A stretch of DNA of 64,000 nt from Plectrocnemia conspersa (Eukaryota; Arthropoda; Insecta; Trichoptera; Polycentropodidae): positions 372,001 to 436,000 of the forward strand of contig VTFK01000152.1 in the NCBI GenBank assembly GCA_009617715.1, read 5' to 3'. The notes under the pieces were generated by a model. The model was not told the DNA's origin. It made no database searches and was given only the letters and a program-made list of their open reading frames with translations. This document shows positions 46,880-57,949 of the stretch, one piece after another. The translations under genes were made by a program, and so were the position numbers. Position 1 is the stretch's first letter; every line of letters starts with the position of its first letter.

Positions 46880-48045
46880 TAAGTCATGATTGCATCCCAT
46901 GTTCTTGACCGAGCGTTTATAAACTTTTTTTCGGCACTGTTGCCGCCTAAAAAATAGGAATTTTAATCGATGCATTTTGATTTTTCGTAATATGATTATT
47001 AACATATACAACAAAAAATAATAATAATAACCAGTATTACATTTTTTTTTATAAACTGAGTTATTCAAATTAAATTAAAATATTATACATCTTTCTATAT
47101 TAATCATAACAGAGAATTTATAGTAGATTTTTATCATTAATAATGGCATAGTCATACTCAAAAATATAATTTAAATAAGAACATAAAACACACAATGCTT
47201 TTAATGGAAAAAATAAAAGCTTGATAACGATGATATAAAATTTGTAAAATATTAAAATTTGTAATACATTAGTAATTGATATTAAACTATATAGGTAATA
47301 TTTCTATTTATTTTTAAATATTGTAATAAGCGTTAAATCAACATATTCTTAGCGATACGTTCCTATTATTTCTCTCCCTTCTCACACCGATTCTACTCTT
47401 TACCTCGGGCTTACATCCACCAGAATCCCTGATTAAAGAGCATTAATGAGCAATATACAAAGTGGTGTTTCACTGCACATAAATTACAGAGTGGTCTCTC
47501 TTAAGATATAGCCTTTGTTGCCTAACCACTTTTGATACATACATATGTATTATTTGCGTATTTTATTTTGTATTTTTTTTCTTAGGGTTTTAATTTTTTT
47601 ATATATATATATATAAGCTCATATTAAAGCTGTGTCATTCATTTAGTTTTCAGAAATCAGGCATTTTCTTTTTGATTTTGTAATTTTTTTTATTCCTAAA
47701 TAAAATGCTATGTGTCATATATATTGTGAAAATATGTATTATTTTTATTAATAACAATTTTAACTAAGAAAAGTTTCTAAAACTCACTTTTAATCTGTAC
47801 AATTAAAAACAGTGTATTTTTTATCATGTAACGCTGAGGAAAAGCGTTACGGCAGCCTTTTTACAGTATTTTTATTGCTTAAAAATTATTTGTAGTGAGA
47901 TATGTGACATGTTATTTATTTATTTTTACGTAAATATGACGTCTTCTTTTCCATTTTCCTTATTTTTAAGTATAAAAGTTTAACACCAAGTTTAAAATTC
48001 CAGTTACTTCTCAACCGCCGGTCTTACTAAATAAAAGTTCAAAGC
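46880..48045. other. AT-rich non-coding DNA
   Basis: No gene or element recognised. There is a short (TA)n run near 47600 and an 8-bp GTAACGCT/AGCGTTAC hairpin near 47828-47845. Confidence 0.5.
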
Positions 48046-48084
48046 AATCTGAATTATCTCAAGATTAATCTGAATTATCTCAAG
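48046..48084 (+). repeat. 21-bp tandem duplication
   Basis: AATCTGAATTATCTCAAG occurs at 48046-48063 and 48067-48084, a clean two-copy 21-bp duplication. Confidence 0.9.
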
Positions 48085-49034
48085 CATACGTTTTTGCCAC
48101 AAAGATAAAATTTTGTTTCAAAAAAATATGAAATGAGCAGTATTTTTAATTCATTTTAATTTGTATTATGTGTGATAAAAGTTAATAATGAAGTATTAAA
48201 ACTAATATATTATATAATATTTACTGTTTTAGAAATAATCACTATATATTTTTTTAAAGTAATTGAACATTTCTTTATAATATTTATAATTTTTTTTTTA
48301 AGTATAAATGATTTTTATAATGTGCATATAAATTCTGCACATTATAAAATCTAATTATTTGTAAAGTAAAGCACTATTTGTTTTAAATGAAATATTTCAT
48401 ATATTTTTTATTTGAACGAATAAACTCTTGTCATTAAAATAAAATTAGAAAACAACACCCAGAATTAGAAATCGCCATACATTCTAAAAATAGCAAATCT
48501 TTTAAATGTGATTTTCTTTGCTATTCTCACATTTTAAGTAAAAGGCATTTAAAATAATCATATGCATGAAATTATCGTAAAGCCCACCACATAAAATAAT
48601 AATTTATGGTTTGCCACCTTATGTATTTGATATGTTACAGTGGATATGTGTGACATATATTTTCACTAGTAAAAATATAGTGTCAAATAAAAATATCACA
48701 TCCGAATACATTTTATATGAAATTATACGCTGCTCTAAAATTTCTATGAAACATAATCTGACAGTTACGAAACGTCCATTTGCTGTTCAAACCCAAACCT
48801 TACTTATTGAAAGTTCTAAAACTAATAATAATTTTAGAACTTTCGTTAGGTCAAGTCCAAAATACAAACCAAGCCAACTCATCTCTTAGAGAGAAAATAA
48901 GTACAAATATTGCATCTCACATATTGCTTCACAGTTTGCATTTTGATATTACACTATGTTTTAAAACTATGATAGCTATCCATACCGATATTACTATGAA
49001 CTTTTAATGTAAAAGGGCTTATCAAAGTATTTTC

Positions 49035-49228
49035 AAACCGAATTTTGGTCAATAGGAGAGCGCAAAAACAATTATCACTTCTCAGAAGGCAAAAATTCAC
49101 GTCAAAAGCAATAAAATCGTGTCGGCGCCGTCGCACGATGGGAACGCTCGGTAACGAGCGTTTGGATTTTTGACTTCTGAGAAGTGATAATTGTTTTTTG
49201 CGCTCTCCTATTGGACAAAATTCGGTTT
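49035..49228. mobile_element. 194-bp foldback MITE with ~60-bp arms
   Basis: Left arm 49035-49096 and right arm 49166-49228 are near-perfect reverse complements (AAACCGAATTTTG; AATAGGAGAGCGCAAAAA; CAATTATCACTTCTCAGAAG). The ~70-bp loop is unusually GC-rich (GTCGGCGCCGTCGCACG) and has its own CGCTCG-GTAA-CGAGCG hairpin. No target duplication was identified. Confidence 0.85.
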
Positions 49229-49779
49229 AGTTGTACTATATTCAATTTTATTTTACTTGTAATATTGTTATAAGCGCTTGATAATCGACGCGTTTTCACT
49301 GCGATGGCACAATTTTATTGCTTTTAATCTGGACTGAAAATTCACTATATGGCAACACTGAGCAGCAAAGAAAACATGACTAATTATCAAATGAATATTA
49401 CGAGTAGGTATTTTAAATATTTTTTAATGTTTAATTAAAATATTTCGCATAAAATATTATTTCAGAAAATATTTTTCAACGGTGTAGCATAGAAAAGGCT
49501 AAGTTGTACCTATTATAATTTATTTAATAAATTATATTGCGATGTTAGAATTAAAAAAGTGCCATTTTTGTCATAAGGCCCGGAATCATAGTTTTCCGAG
49601 GTACATTGTTCGCTCTTATACATTAAATCAATGTTTATGTAATGGTTTAAATATTACTAATGAAAATATTATTATATATTGTGCTGTTGAACGACACTTC
49701 AAATATCATATACAAAGTCAGCGACATTGCCGGTGAGTTTTTCACTGAAGTTTATTTATTCAGCGTTTCTTTCATATAT

Positions 49780-50225
49780 CCATGTCACTTGCAACCCCCA
49801 TCTCTCTCGTAGACCACTTCTCTGTATTTGGATGGGGTTTGCATCATTGACAGCCGCCGTTGCCCCTTTCACGCCGACAGCGTTTATGTTTGGCACCCTA
49901 GGGATTGCGAATTTTTACCGCGGTGTCAAAATAACAATATCCGAGATTTAGCGCTGCAAAACTTCTGTAATATTTGTTGTGTGCGACGTCAAAACATTGA
50001 AAATTCACAACGCCCCTGGGCATCGGCCGGGCGGGCTTTAAAGTTTATGAAGCAAAACGTACATAAAAATTTGCGATGCGAATGCATAAAACTTTTCATG
50101 CGCGGTGTCGTCAAAATATCGGAAAAGTGTATCATAATCAGATTTTCGCGTTTGGTACCAGCGCTGGGGATCAAAGACGCGGTCGTTATTATGGTAAACT
50201 TGGAAATGTGTCGCAAATTTTTATA
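49780..50225. other. GC-richer island, uncertain coding potential
   Basis: The + frame 49828-50226 is open for 132 codons and a - frame overlaps it. Codon use and composition do not separate them. Contains the duplicated motif at 49832-49883. Best read as possible conserved non-coding DNA. Confidence 0.3.
49832..49883 (+). repeat. duplicated ~50-bp motif, copy 2 (mate at 46757)
   Basis: See the mate at 46757-46807. The copies are about 85-90% alike by eye and 3.1 kb apart, while the DNA around them is much less alike. Confidence 0.7.
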
Positions 50226-50559
50226 GTATTATTCTTAGATTGAATTAGCATAAAATTCGTTGAATGGACTATAAAAAGTCATTTTTTTAAATATATATAA
50301 AATGACATTTTTCTTCTCTTTAGAGTGTTTTAATTTTTTTATATTACAATTACATATAAATTTATTTAACCGACGCGAATAAAAACAGTAAACTTCTCGT
50401 TGCGATACACTGGAAAAGGAAACGTTTCAGTGCATTGTGTGAAGTCAACGTGCTTCTTCTTTTCACAAGCTCACAATATTATTTTATTATTAAATAGTAC
50501 TGTTTATATTTTGATACTTTATTTACCTGCGTCACGTTCTAAGAACATAAATTATTTTT

Positions 50560-50800
50560 AACAATCGGTCACATGTGGTATTTTGACGATCGTTCAATTT
50601 TTATTACCACACCGTCACATATCGCCTAAGTAAATCCGCCACTATGTAAGGATAAACTACGGAGCTTTCACGGTAACAATGTGGTCTAAAAGAGAGGTTA
50701 ACGATCGTGGTCCGTGAATGACGTACAAATATCATTAGCCAGCGTACACCATAAAACCACTAAGCCTGGCTTGGTTAATGAGAAAACGACTCGTTCGGGC
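50560..50800. other. non-coding island
   Basis: Complex, moderately GC-rich DNA without an open frame. Confidence 0.3.
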
Positions 50801-51289
50801 TAAAACATATATTTTATATGCGGTAGGACAATTAAGCTCCAAGATTTTTTATATTCCATTTCACGCTGGTCGAGCTAGTAATGTAATATGAGATTATTCT
50901 TACAAGTTGTAATTGCGACTAATTAATTAAAACGTCTTAATTATGATTATTCTACTATATGTTTAAACCTTCTTACGATTATAATATTTTTTTCATCCAT
51001 TTGCTGTTCGTGACGACAGAGATAATGGACGTAATCGTAACTCTCTCAAATATATAACAACTAAAAAATAATAAAAAACTGTTGAGATTTAAAGTAGGAT
51101 ATCGCTTTGCAGATTCTAGATCATAAAGTCAGAAAATTTGCTAAAATTATTACCATGACATGGTCTACTTTTATTTTTGATGATATTAAAAAAAAAAAAA
51201 GTTACTTTATAATAAAAGGATTATACGAATAATACGATATATACATTTATGTTTTCATCTGGCTAGCCGTACATGTTTAGCTTTAAATA

Positions 51290-51565
51290 ATAACTAAATT
51301 CGGGTAGGCGACAAGGGACGGAGTTCGGAGGTCCTGCGAGACATGTCGGCGCAAATTGTGCACCCCGTTCACGTGTACGCACACAATTATCTCAGGATAA
51401 TGGCGGGTCCGGCTGACCACGCACCTACAGGACCCTCGCAGGACACGGTCCCGAAACTTAATTACACGACAAGTGGAAAATGGAAAACGGCAGACCCCAC
51501 GGGGCGGATTGCGTTTTGATGGGGTCCACCCGTGCAGCTCTGATGGCGCAATGATGAGGCGGTTT
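51290..51565. other. GC-rich non-coding island
   Basis: Strongly GC-rich for this window. GTCCTGCGAG (51331) and CTCGCAGGAC (51435) form a separated inverted repeat. No open frame. Candidate regulatory DNA. Confidence 0.4.
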
Positions 51566-51639
51566 CATCCATTCGTTTTTAACTATGCTATGTCGAAAAT
51601 CGTTATACAGGGAATTCTTTTTCGTGGTAGTATAAGGAT

Positions 51640-52460
51640 ATTGTGAGGGCTAAAATGTATATTATTCTTTCCGCGAAAGACAGTATTTTCACTTTCAATG
51701 TTAACTACGATCCAGCATTAGTGATTATGTTTTGTAAAAAAACTGTGATTTGCAGATTTTTTTGTTTGATTATTAATTGTTTTTTTTATAACATTACAAT
51801 TATAATTAATTGTCATAATGTGTTTAGTATCTTAAAATATTGTTTAGTTGACAAATCTAATAGTTTATTCTGTAATATATTTTTAACTGTTGATACATAT
51901 TTGCGAGTCTTGCGATACATGTTAACTGTTTTTAAACAATCTTTCTTATATTTGGATATTTAAAAAAATACTTCATACGCTGATTCTTTTTTGTAATGTC
52001 TACGAGTCTTATTAAAACTCAATAAAACGACTGTGTACGTAAACCTTTAGATACATATTCTCTTTCGCTCGTTCGCGTGTGAAGTGACGAGAGTGAATGA
52101 GACATAAGGGTGTGCGTTACATATGTTCCGCACGCCCAGTTCTTCACCGTGCGCGTCTATTGTCTAATTTATTTTTTTATTTATTATACTGCCGAAAAAA
52201 ATATTTTTGAAAATATAAGCGCTAAGTCTTGATTTTTTAAAAATAAATATAATAAAACATCGTTCTTGATTGAATGCTTCCGGATGCCTTATATTTTTTT
52301 ATACCGGAGGCAATTTATTTCAATAAATATGTTTCTATATTATGTTTTGTCAGTGACGATTATCCAAATGAACATTTTAAAAAGCCAATTTGATCAAAAT
52401 GCGACATATTTTTTTCTAAGAAACAGATTTATGTAAATAATTAGTATTTACTATTATTTT
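51640..52460 (+). repeat. dispersed repeat (relative of the 58.1-59.3 kb units), interrupted
   Basis: Shares with 58130-59280 in order: GTTGATACAT-x-TGCGA, CAATCTT-CTTA-ATT, ATACTTCATACGCTGATTCTT, ACGACTGTGTAC, ATATTTTTGAAAATATAAG-GC, CGGATGCC-TA and ATTTATT-CAATAAATAT. At 52040-52180 it is interrupted by a copy of the 'GAGTGA' element. Confidence 0.7.
52040..52175 (+). mobile_element. 'GAGTGA' MITE inserted in a repeat
   Basis: AGATACATATTCTCTTTCGC, then TCGTTCGCGTGTGAAGTGAC and GAGAGTGAATGAGACATAAG, then ATATGTTCCGCACGCC and CACCGTGCGCGTC. The reverse complement of the right side (GACGCGCACGGTGA) resembles the left terminus GGCGCATACGGTGA seen at 34242. The flanking repeat, compared with 59050-59110, defines an empty site. 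Confidence 0.65.
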
Positions 52461-52619
52461 AATTATTGCACATTTAACATTTGTTTTAAAATATCTCTAA
52501 AAAAATTGTCTTTTGAATACCTTGTTAATAGTAGCATAAATTAAATTTAAGTGTTTACTGCATAATATTATATAACTTTGATATCTTACGCTGATAACAC
52601 TACTTAGGTTAATTTCCTT

Positions 52620-52720
52620 TAATAAGCATTATTTTATTCTTCGCTTCTGCTTTCAGGCGATATAGGCATTGTCGTTTTCAATATTCTAAGAGAGGCTTCG
52701 AACCGTAACTTAACTGAAAG
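52620..52720 (+). repeat. repeat segment shared with 59820-59920
   Basis: TTTTATTCTTCGCTTCTGCTTTCAGGC then ATTGTCGTTTTCA resembles TTTTATTCTTTGCTTCTGCTTTTCAGC then ATCGTCGTTTTTT near 59831. This supports a longer element spanning 57.9-60.0 kb with a partial copy here. Confidence 0.6.
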
Positions 52721-52769
52721 CCATAAACTGGAAAAAAATTGTCGAAACGAAAACCAAACTCATTGCGTA

Positions 52770-52837
52770 CGGTGTGCACAAATTTGTGCGTTTCAGAAAC
52801 CTTCCGTTGCGTCGGTGTGCACAAATTTGTGCGTTTC
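52770..52837. repeat. 25-bp palindrome-containing motif, two copies
   Basis: GGTGTGCACAAATTTGTGCG occurs at 52771-52790 and 52814-52833, 43 bp apart, each with the perfect 14-bp palindrome GCACAAATTTGTGC. Confidence 0.85.
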
Positions 52838-54699
52838 GTCATTTTAACTTCATACGAAAAAACCCACGTAAACTGCGTATTTACTGTAACGTATTTATTT
52901 AGGGATTTACCTACAGATGTTACTAATATCATATTAACTAAAAATAGTTCAAAAAAGTAAAAATTCTAAATTCCAGAGGCTCAAAACTCGGGTAAAATAA
53001 ATTCGTTTCAAGATGTATGTTTACATATATATATATACAATTTTTTTCTATGGAATTATCTCACATATTATTTATTATAAATAGTGAAATCACTCAACAC
53101 CAAATTGCGAATCACGTATCAAAAATATAGAAATATATATAATTATATTTTAACACTTTACGGTCGATTTACGCGGCGATATTCGCAAGACACACAACCG
53201 TCCAATTTCGAACAAATGTAACGTTTCCGTTAGGCTAAACGCACACTGTTATAAAAATGTTACCGAAAAACCCCACCTTATCGGTTTGATTCAGGTAAAG
53301 ATGGTAATTTTTTTAGAGATATGTTTCTTGAAATTCTTATCTACAAAATTACAAAAAACCCAAAATATTCAAAGGTAACCGCATAAAAAAACAAAATGTT
53401 GAGCCAGACCTAATATCTAAGTACATATTATCAACCCGAAGCATTATAACAAAATTATCAGTGATTCTCAACTTTTAATTGCGTTAATTTATTTTACAAC
53501 TTTTTACATTATTATATTTTGTTAGGTTTACAATATATTTTTGTAATGCTTATTTATTTTGTACTATTTATTTATACTATTTTCTAAGATATAAATTACA
53601 GTAAATCAAATTCAAAATTTTATAATATAAAATATAATGTTTTTCATTTATAATTATTTTCTGTTATATATGTAGAGGTATCGAGGGCATTTAAATGCAG
53701 ATTCATCAATCCCAAATGTGATATTTTATAATATTATAATATTTAGACCTGAAATGATCCCGATCTAGTCAAAGTAAATAAACTGTTCTCAACATGTTTT
53801 CAATTACCAACATATTGAATACCGGGCATTATTCCTAAAAATGGAGCGTGCGGCGGGGATTATTGCGAAAATTGATGTGTTAAAAAATCGGTTTATTTCG
53901 GTTCGGTACGTGTTCAAACAAAATAAAATTATGAAATTAAAAATTAATCTTAAAATAAGAATATGTTTTAAATATTGAATTATCTAATAGGGAAACATCT
54001 TTATTTCAATCTTCTTTATTAAATTAAAAAATCTTTAAATATTTATAAAGTTTAGACAGAAAAAAAACATATTTTAGAATTTTATGAGGAAAATAAAAAT
54101 ACATATCCTTATTTATATAAAATTGCAATAATGGTTTAAAGAGCTTCACTAACACAAGTTAATGTTTAAAGGGCTTTCTATAGTTAAAAGTTTATTCTAT
54201 AAGACAATATAAATAACTTAGAAAATATTTTAATAGTTAGAGGTAAATATGTATGTGTATATTTTATATGTTTTCGTTTATTAAATTAAATTATTAACAT
54301 ATATTAAATACTTCTAATTCTAATTATGACACATTTAATTAATTTGTAATTATTATTATTTGTATTATATTATTGTATTAATTCATATAGTATGCTTATT
54401 GAACAAGAATAAATCAATCGTACCATATTTTGGTGGAAAATCAATTTTCAATACAAATAAAAACATAAATTAAAGAAAAATTAAACAGTAAAAGCTGAAC
54501 GAAAAACTGAAAACCGAAAAAAAGCGTTATTTTTTTTCTAAACAAAAACCGGAACATAGCTGCTAAATATATTTTTTTTGAACTGGAATGAAATCCAAAA
54601 TAAAAAAAATAATGGTTCAAAGCCCTGGTTGCCAGCCATGGAGATATTTTTTAGCAAATAAAATATACGGAGTGCAAAAATTAAATTAAAATGAAATAT

Positions 54700-54800
54700 A
54701 AATTTTCGATACTACTGATATTTAATTTTGTAAAACCGGTAGTATCGAAGGTTGATTTTTGCCCCAATACCGGTATTACCAGTATTATAATCCCTTAAAA
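54700..54800. repeat. ACCGGTA-type motif cluster, copy 1
   Basis: AAAACCGGTAGTATCGAAGG and CCAATACCGGTATTACCAGT lie ~30 bp apart. The same pair occurs at 59945-60000, and a degraded form at 57960-58015. The pairing of ACCGGTA with TACCGGT suggests a small inverted-repeat element end. Confidence 0.6.
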
Positions 54801-54899
54801 CATATGTAAATCAGTATTTTTATTACTTTTTAATTAATATTATATTTATTTTAAATCAAGCTACTATTTTTTATAAACAAATTTATATTGATATATATC

Positions 54900-55720
54900 T
54901 CCAAATATTGATTTTTATGAGTTATAGATTTTTTTTATAGTCTGCATTTTGCTATACGATTGAGAATTAGGTTAACTAATAAACTTATCCAGGATATTCA
55001 CCAGAGATTTTCTTAGAGCAAGTTTCATGTCGGTATGATTAAAACTACATCAGTTATCGTTTCCTAATTTTTTTATGTATTTTATTATACATAAATAAAC
55101 CAGAAATGTAGAAAAACTTTTTATTTAAATTTCATATATAAGCTAATTTAATAAATTTCATTATGTTATTAGCGATCTTGTTCCCAAAATTCTACATTAA
55201 TTTTCCAAAAATATAAAAAAACAAATTTATATTTATAAACGTTTTCCTTTAATAAATGATTTTAATTTATGTTTTGAATAACTGGCATTTTGTTGCAAAA
55301 TCAAAATAATTTGGTTGGCTATTTGGATTTTTACAAAGTCGAATAAAAAAAAAGTTCAATGTCGATTTGATAAAAAAAATACGGCTGTAATAGTGTTCTT
55401 AAAAATCCAAATAAATAACTTGCATCATTATTTTCAATATAATTTCTATTTTTAAACGTTTTTTACTTCCATACATTTTCCTCTGAATTTTTCTTAACTG
55501 CTCTTTTTAAATAAAATGGCAGATCAAGCGTGCACTAAGTCAGTATTTTCAGAAGGCTTATTTTGAAAAAATGTTTCATGTCAATATAATAAAAACTATG
55601 ACGATCGTCATGTCCTAAAATTTTCATCGCTTGCTTACTTTCGATAAAAAATAGATCTACTGTAATATTAAGCAAAAATTCGTCAAAAATCGAAAGCGAA
55701 ATTGTAATTTTGTGTGTTCT
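54900..55720 (+). repeat. two-unit degenerate tandem repeat, ~550 bp
   Basis: GTTTCATGTCGGTATGATTA at 55022 and GTTTCATGTCAATATAATAA at 55574 share flanking TTTTC-AGA/GAAGGCTTATTTT-like text before and ATC-GTCATGTCCTAA-like text after. Diverged and non-coding. Confidence 0.5.
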
Positions 55721-56159
55721 AAATAAAGCGATGGAATATTATATACGTAGGACTTGAAAATTCGGGAAAGTTCAATGTCCCTTTAGTTGTCGTTCTTCTA
55801 GTTAATATTGATTATTTCGGGCAGTAACAGACTGTTTCTTATGGTCTTAAAAAGATCTTATTAGAATTTATGTGTGTAGCAGTGGTTATAAAATTACCTA
55901 ATAGAAACAATTTTTCAAACACAAAATCAATACATGCCTTTTAATTAACACAATTCGACGTGTTACTGACCAACATTTATTCTAAATACTATCAAGTGTT
56001 TATTTTAAAGGCTACTGGCATAAATTGTTGTTATAAGCTTGCTATATATTATATATTAATAGCCAAGTTTTAAGCGCTGAATACAGTTAATTAGAAATAT
56101 ATTTGTATAAAACTAAATACTTTCATAAAACTAAGCAAACTTTAATACCTATCACAGCA

Positions 56160-56665
56160 AATTTGAATTCACTGCAAAATAAAACTCTCATAGTTATCTG
56201 CAAATGCAGATAGCCATCCTATAATATTAAACCATCCCGATACATCTACAAGATCGCGGAGAGCTCTCTAATAGTCCGATAATAACATTCATTCAAAATT
56301 TATTACAACAAGCTCCCGCATAATTAACGGTGTAAATCAGATCCAAAGGGTTTTAAACCTAGCGTGTGTTATTCATGAAGGTTGTATACCCTGCATGAGT
56401 GTATATATGTTCAGATACGCCTCGGGGGATTATAACCGAACGGCAAAATCATCGTTAGTAGGCATTCATCAGGTGCAGGCTGGGATAATCATTATCTGCT
56501 CAGACGCAAGGAGCTTATTGGGAACTAATTCACACGTAAAGCCATTGATTGTGGGGAGGCAACTACTCAGTGTCTAATGCGATCAAGCTATTGACGAAAT
56601 TCGTTAGCTGCTGAGGCGTTGTGCTTGAAATAATTGATACGCGATTAGTATTGTGTACAGTAACG
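56160..56665. other. GC-richer non-coding island
   Basis: Complex DNA with no convincing coding frame. Lies just left of an RT remnant. Confidence 0.3.
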
Positions 56666-56714
56666 TGTGGCTTAGGCTAGTGGTCTATAAAATGAGGTAC
56701 AAATAAGTAACAAA

Positions 56715-56850
56715 ACATTATATAAAATAAAAAAAATATAAAATAAAGTAAAGAGCGAAGGGCCCAGGTTGGACTCTTGTGGAACTCCTAAAGGGGTGAA
56801 ATACTCTTCAATAATCGACCGCCATAGGTTACAAATAACCGAGTTAAATC
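56715..56850 (-). pseudogene. LINE reverse transcriptase fragment
   Basis: The - strand reads RSIIEEYFTPLGVPQESNLG and then PSLFTLFYIFF from about 56835 to 56730. This is the RT motif B region (usual GVPQGSxLGPLLFxLYIND), with G replaced by E. Only about 40 codons are recognisable. Same broad family as the 42-kb LINE. Confidence 0.75.
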
Positions 56851-56999
56851 ATCCGAGTAATATTTACAAATATTTAATATCACATATATTCATGATTAAA
56901 TGTTTATTTACGGTATTATTTCCGGATTTTAAGTTTAAGTCTTATAAACGGTCGATGTCTTGAGGACGCCTCTGAATACAACATGCAAATAGAAAATCG

Positions 57000-57380
57000 A
57001 CTCCTTTGAGAAGTTGGAGAACCTTATTATAGCCCGGCACCTGAAGATTGCCTTAATACGCTTACGGTTTATATTCAACCATTAATTAATTTGGACGCAG
57101 GCCATGCGCGAAAAGTGATCGCTAAGCTAAGCTCGTGCAAAAGTTCATTATGAGGTTATTCGAGGTTGACTCAAAGCTTTCACTCTGTCAGGTCGTTTTG
57201 CTTTGCTCAATTCCTCGCTAGTGCCTGTTGTGCAATCTGGTCTAGGCGTGAATAGGTAGAGATGCCTAATTAAACACGGATTCTTAAACACCTGAGAACA
57301 CTCTATTTCAAAACGGGCCCACCGCAAACCGAAGCCTGTGAAGGCTTTCAATATACGTCTACTTTGAATAATTCGGTTAT
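57000..57380. other. GC-richer island, uncertain coding potential
   Basis: The - frame 57351-57148 is open for 67 codons, but it begins with TTG and matches no family I recognise. Candidate conserved non-coding DNA. Confidence 0.3.
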
Positions 57381-57949
57381 AATTTTAAATAAGCCTTTCG
57401 CACTTTAGGTGAAAGTAATTTATTTACTTATACAGTCACTCGCGTGGAGATAAATAGGCTGTTCCATGAGTTGAATATATTTATATGCTAATAATAATGT
57501 ATGTTAATACATTTAATTTAGTCAGTGAGCACTATCCTGATAATATACACCTACGCTGGAGGCTTACAGAGACGGATTTGTAACCCATAGATGAAACTGG
57601 AAATATTTGACTATATAATTTTATTGTATAATAAGTACTAATTAACGTATTTGTTAATTAAAAGTCATATTGGTGAGATAAGATTTAAAGTAATTTAGAA
57701 AAAAATCAATATATTTTATTTTTTGTAAATTTTGTCCCCTTACACATAAAAAAATATTAGGCTTTTCCTAATGTGCATAATATTATAAAAATAAACTATG
57801 CTAATTTCCAAGATTTTTTAAATAATTAAAAATGAATTATACATTTATATAAAAATAATATAAAAATCGACAATTGCTACAGCAATTTGTATTGAAAATT
57901 AGTATATTTTTAAAGCACTGTCATGACCACCGATAATTGTGTTTCCAAA

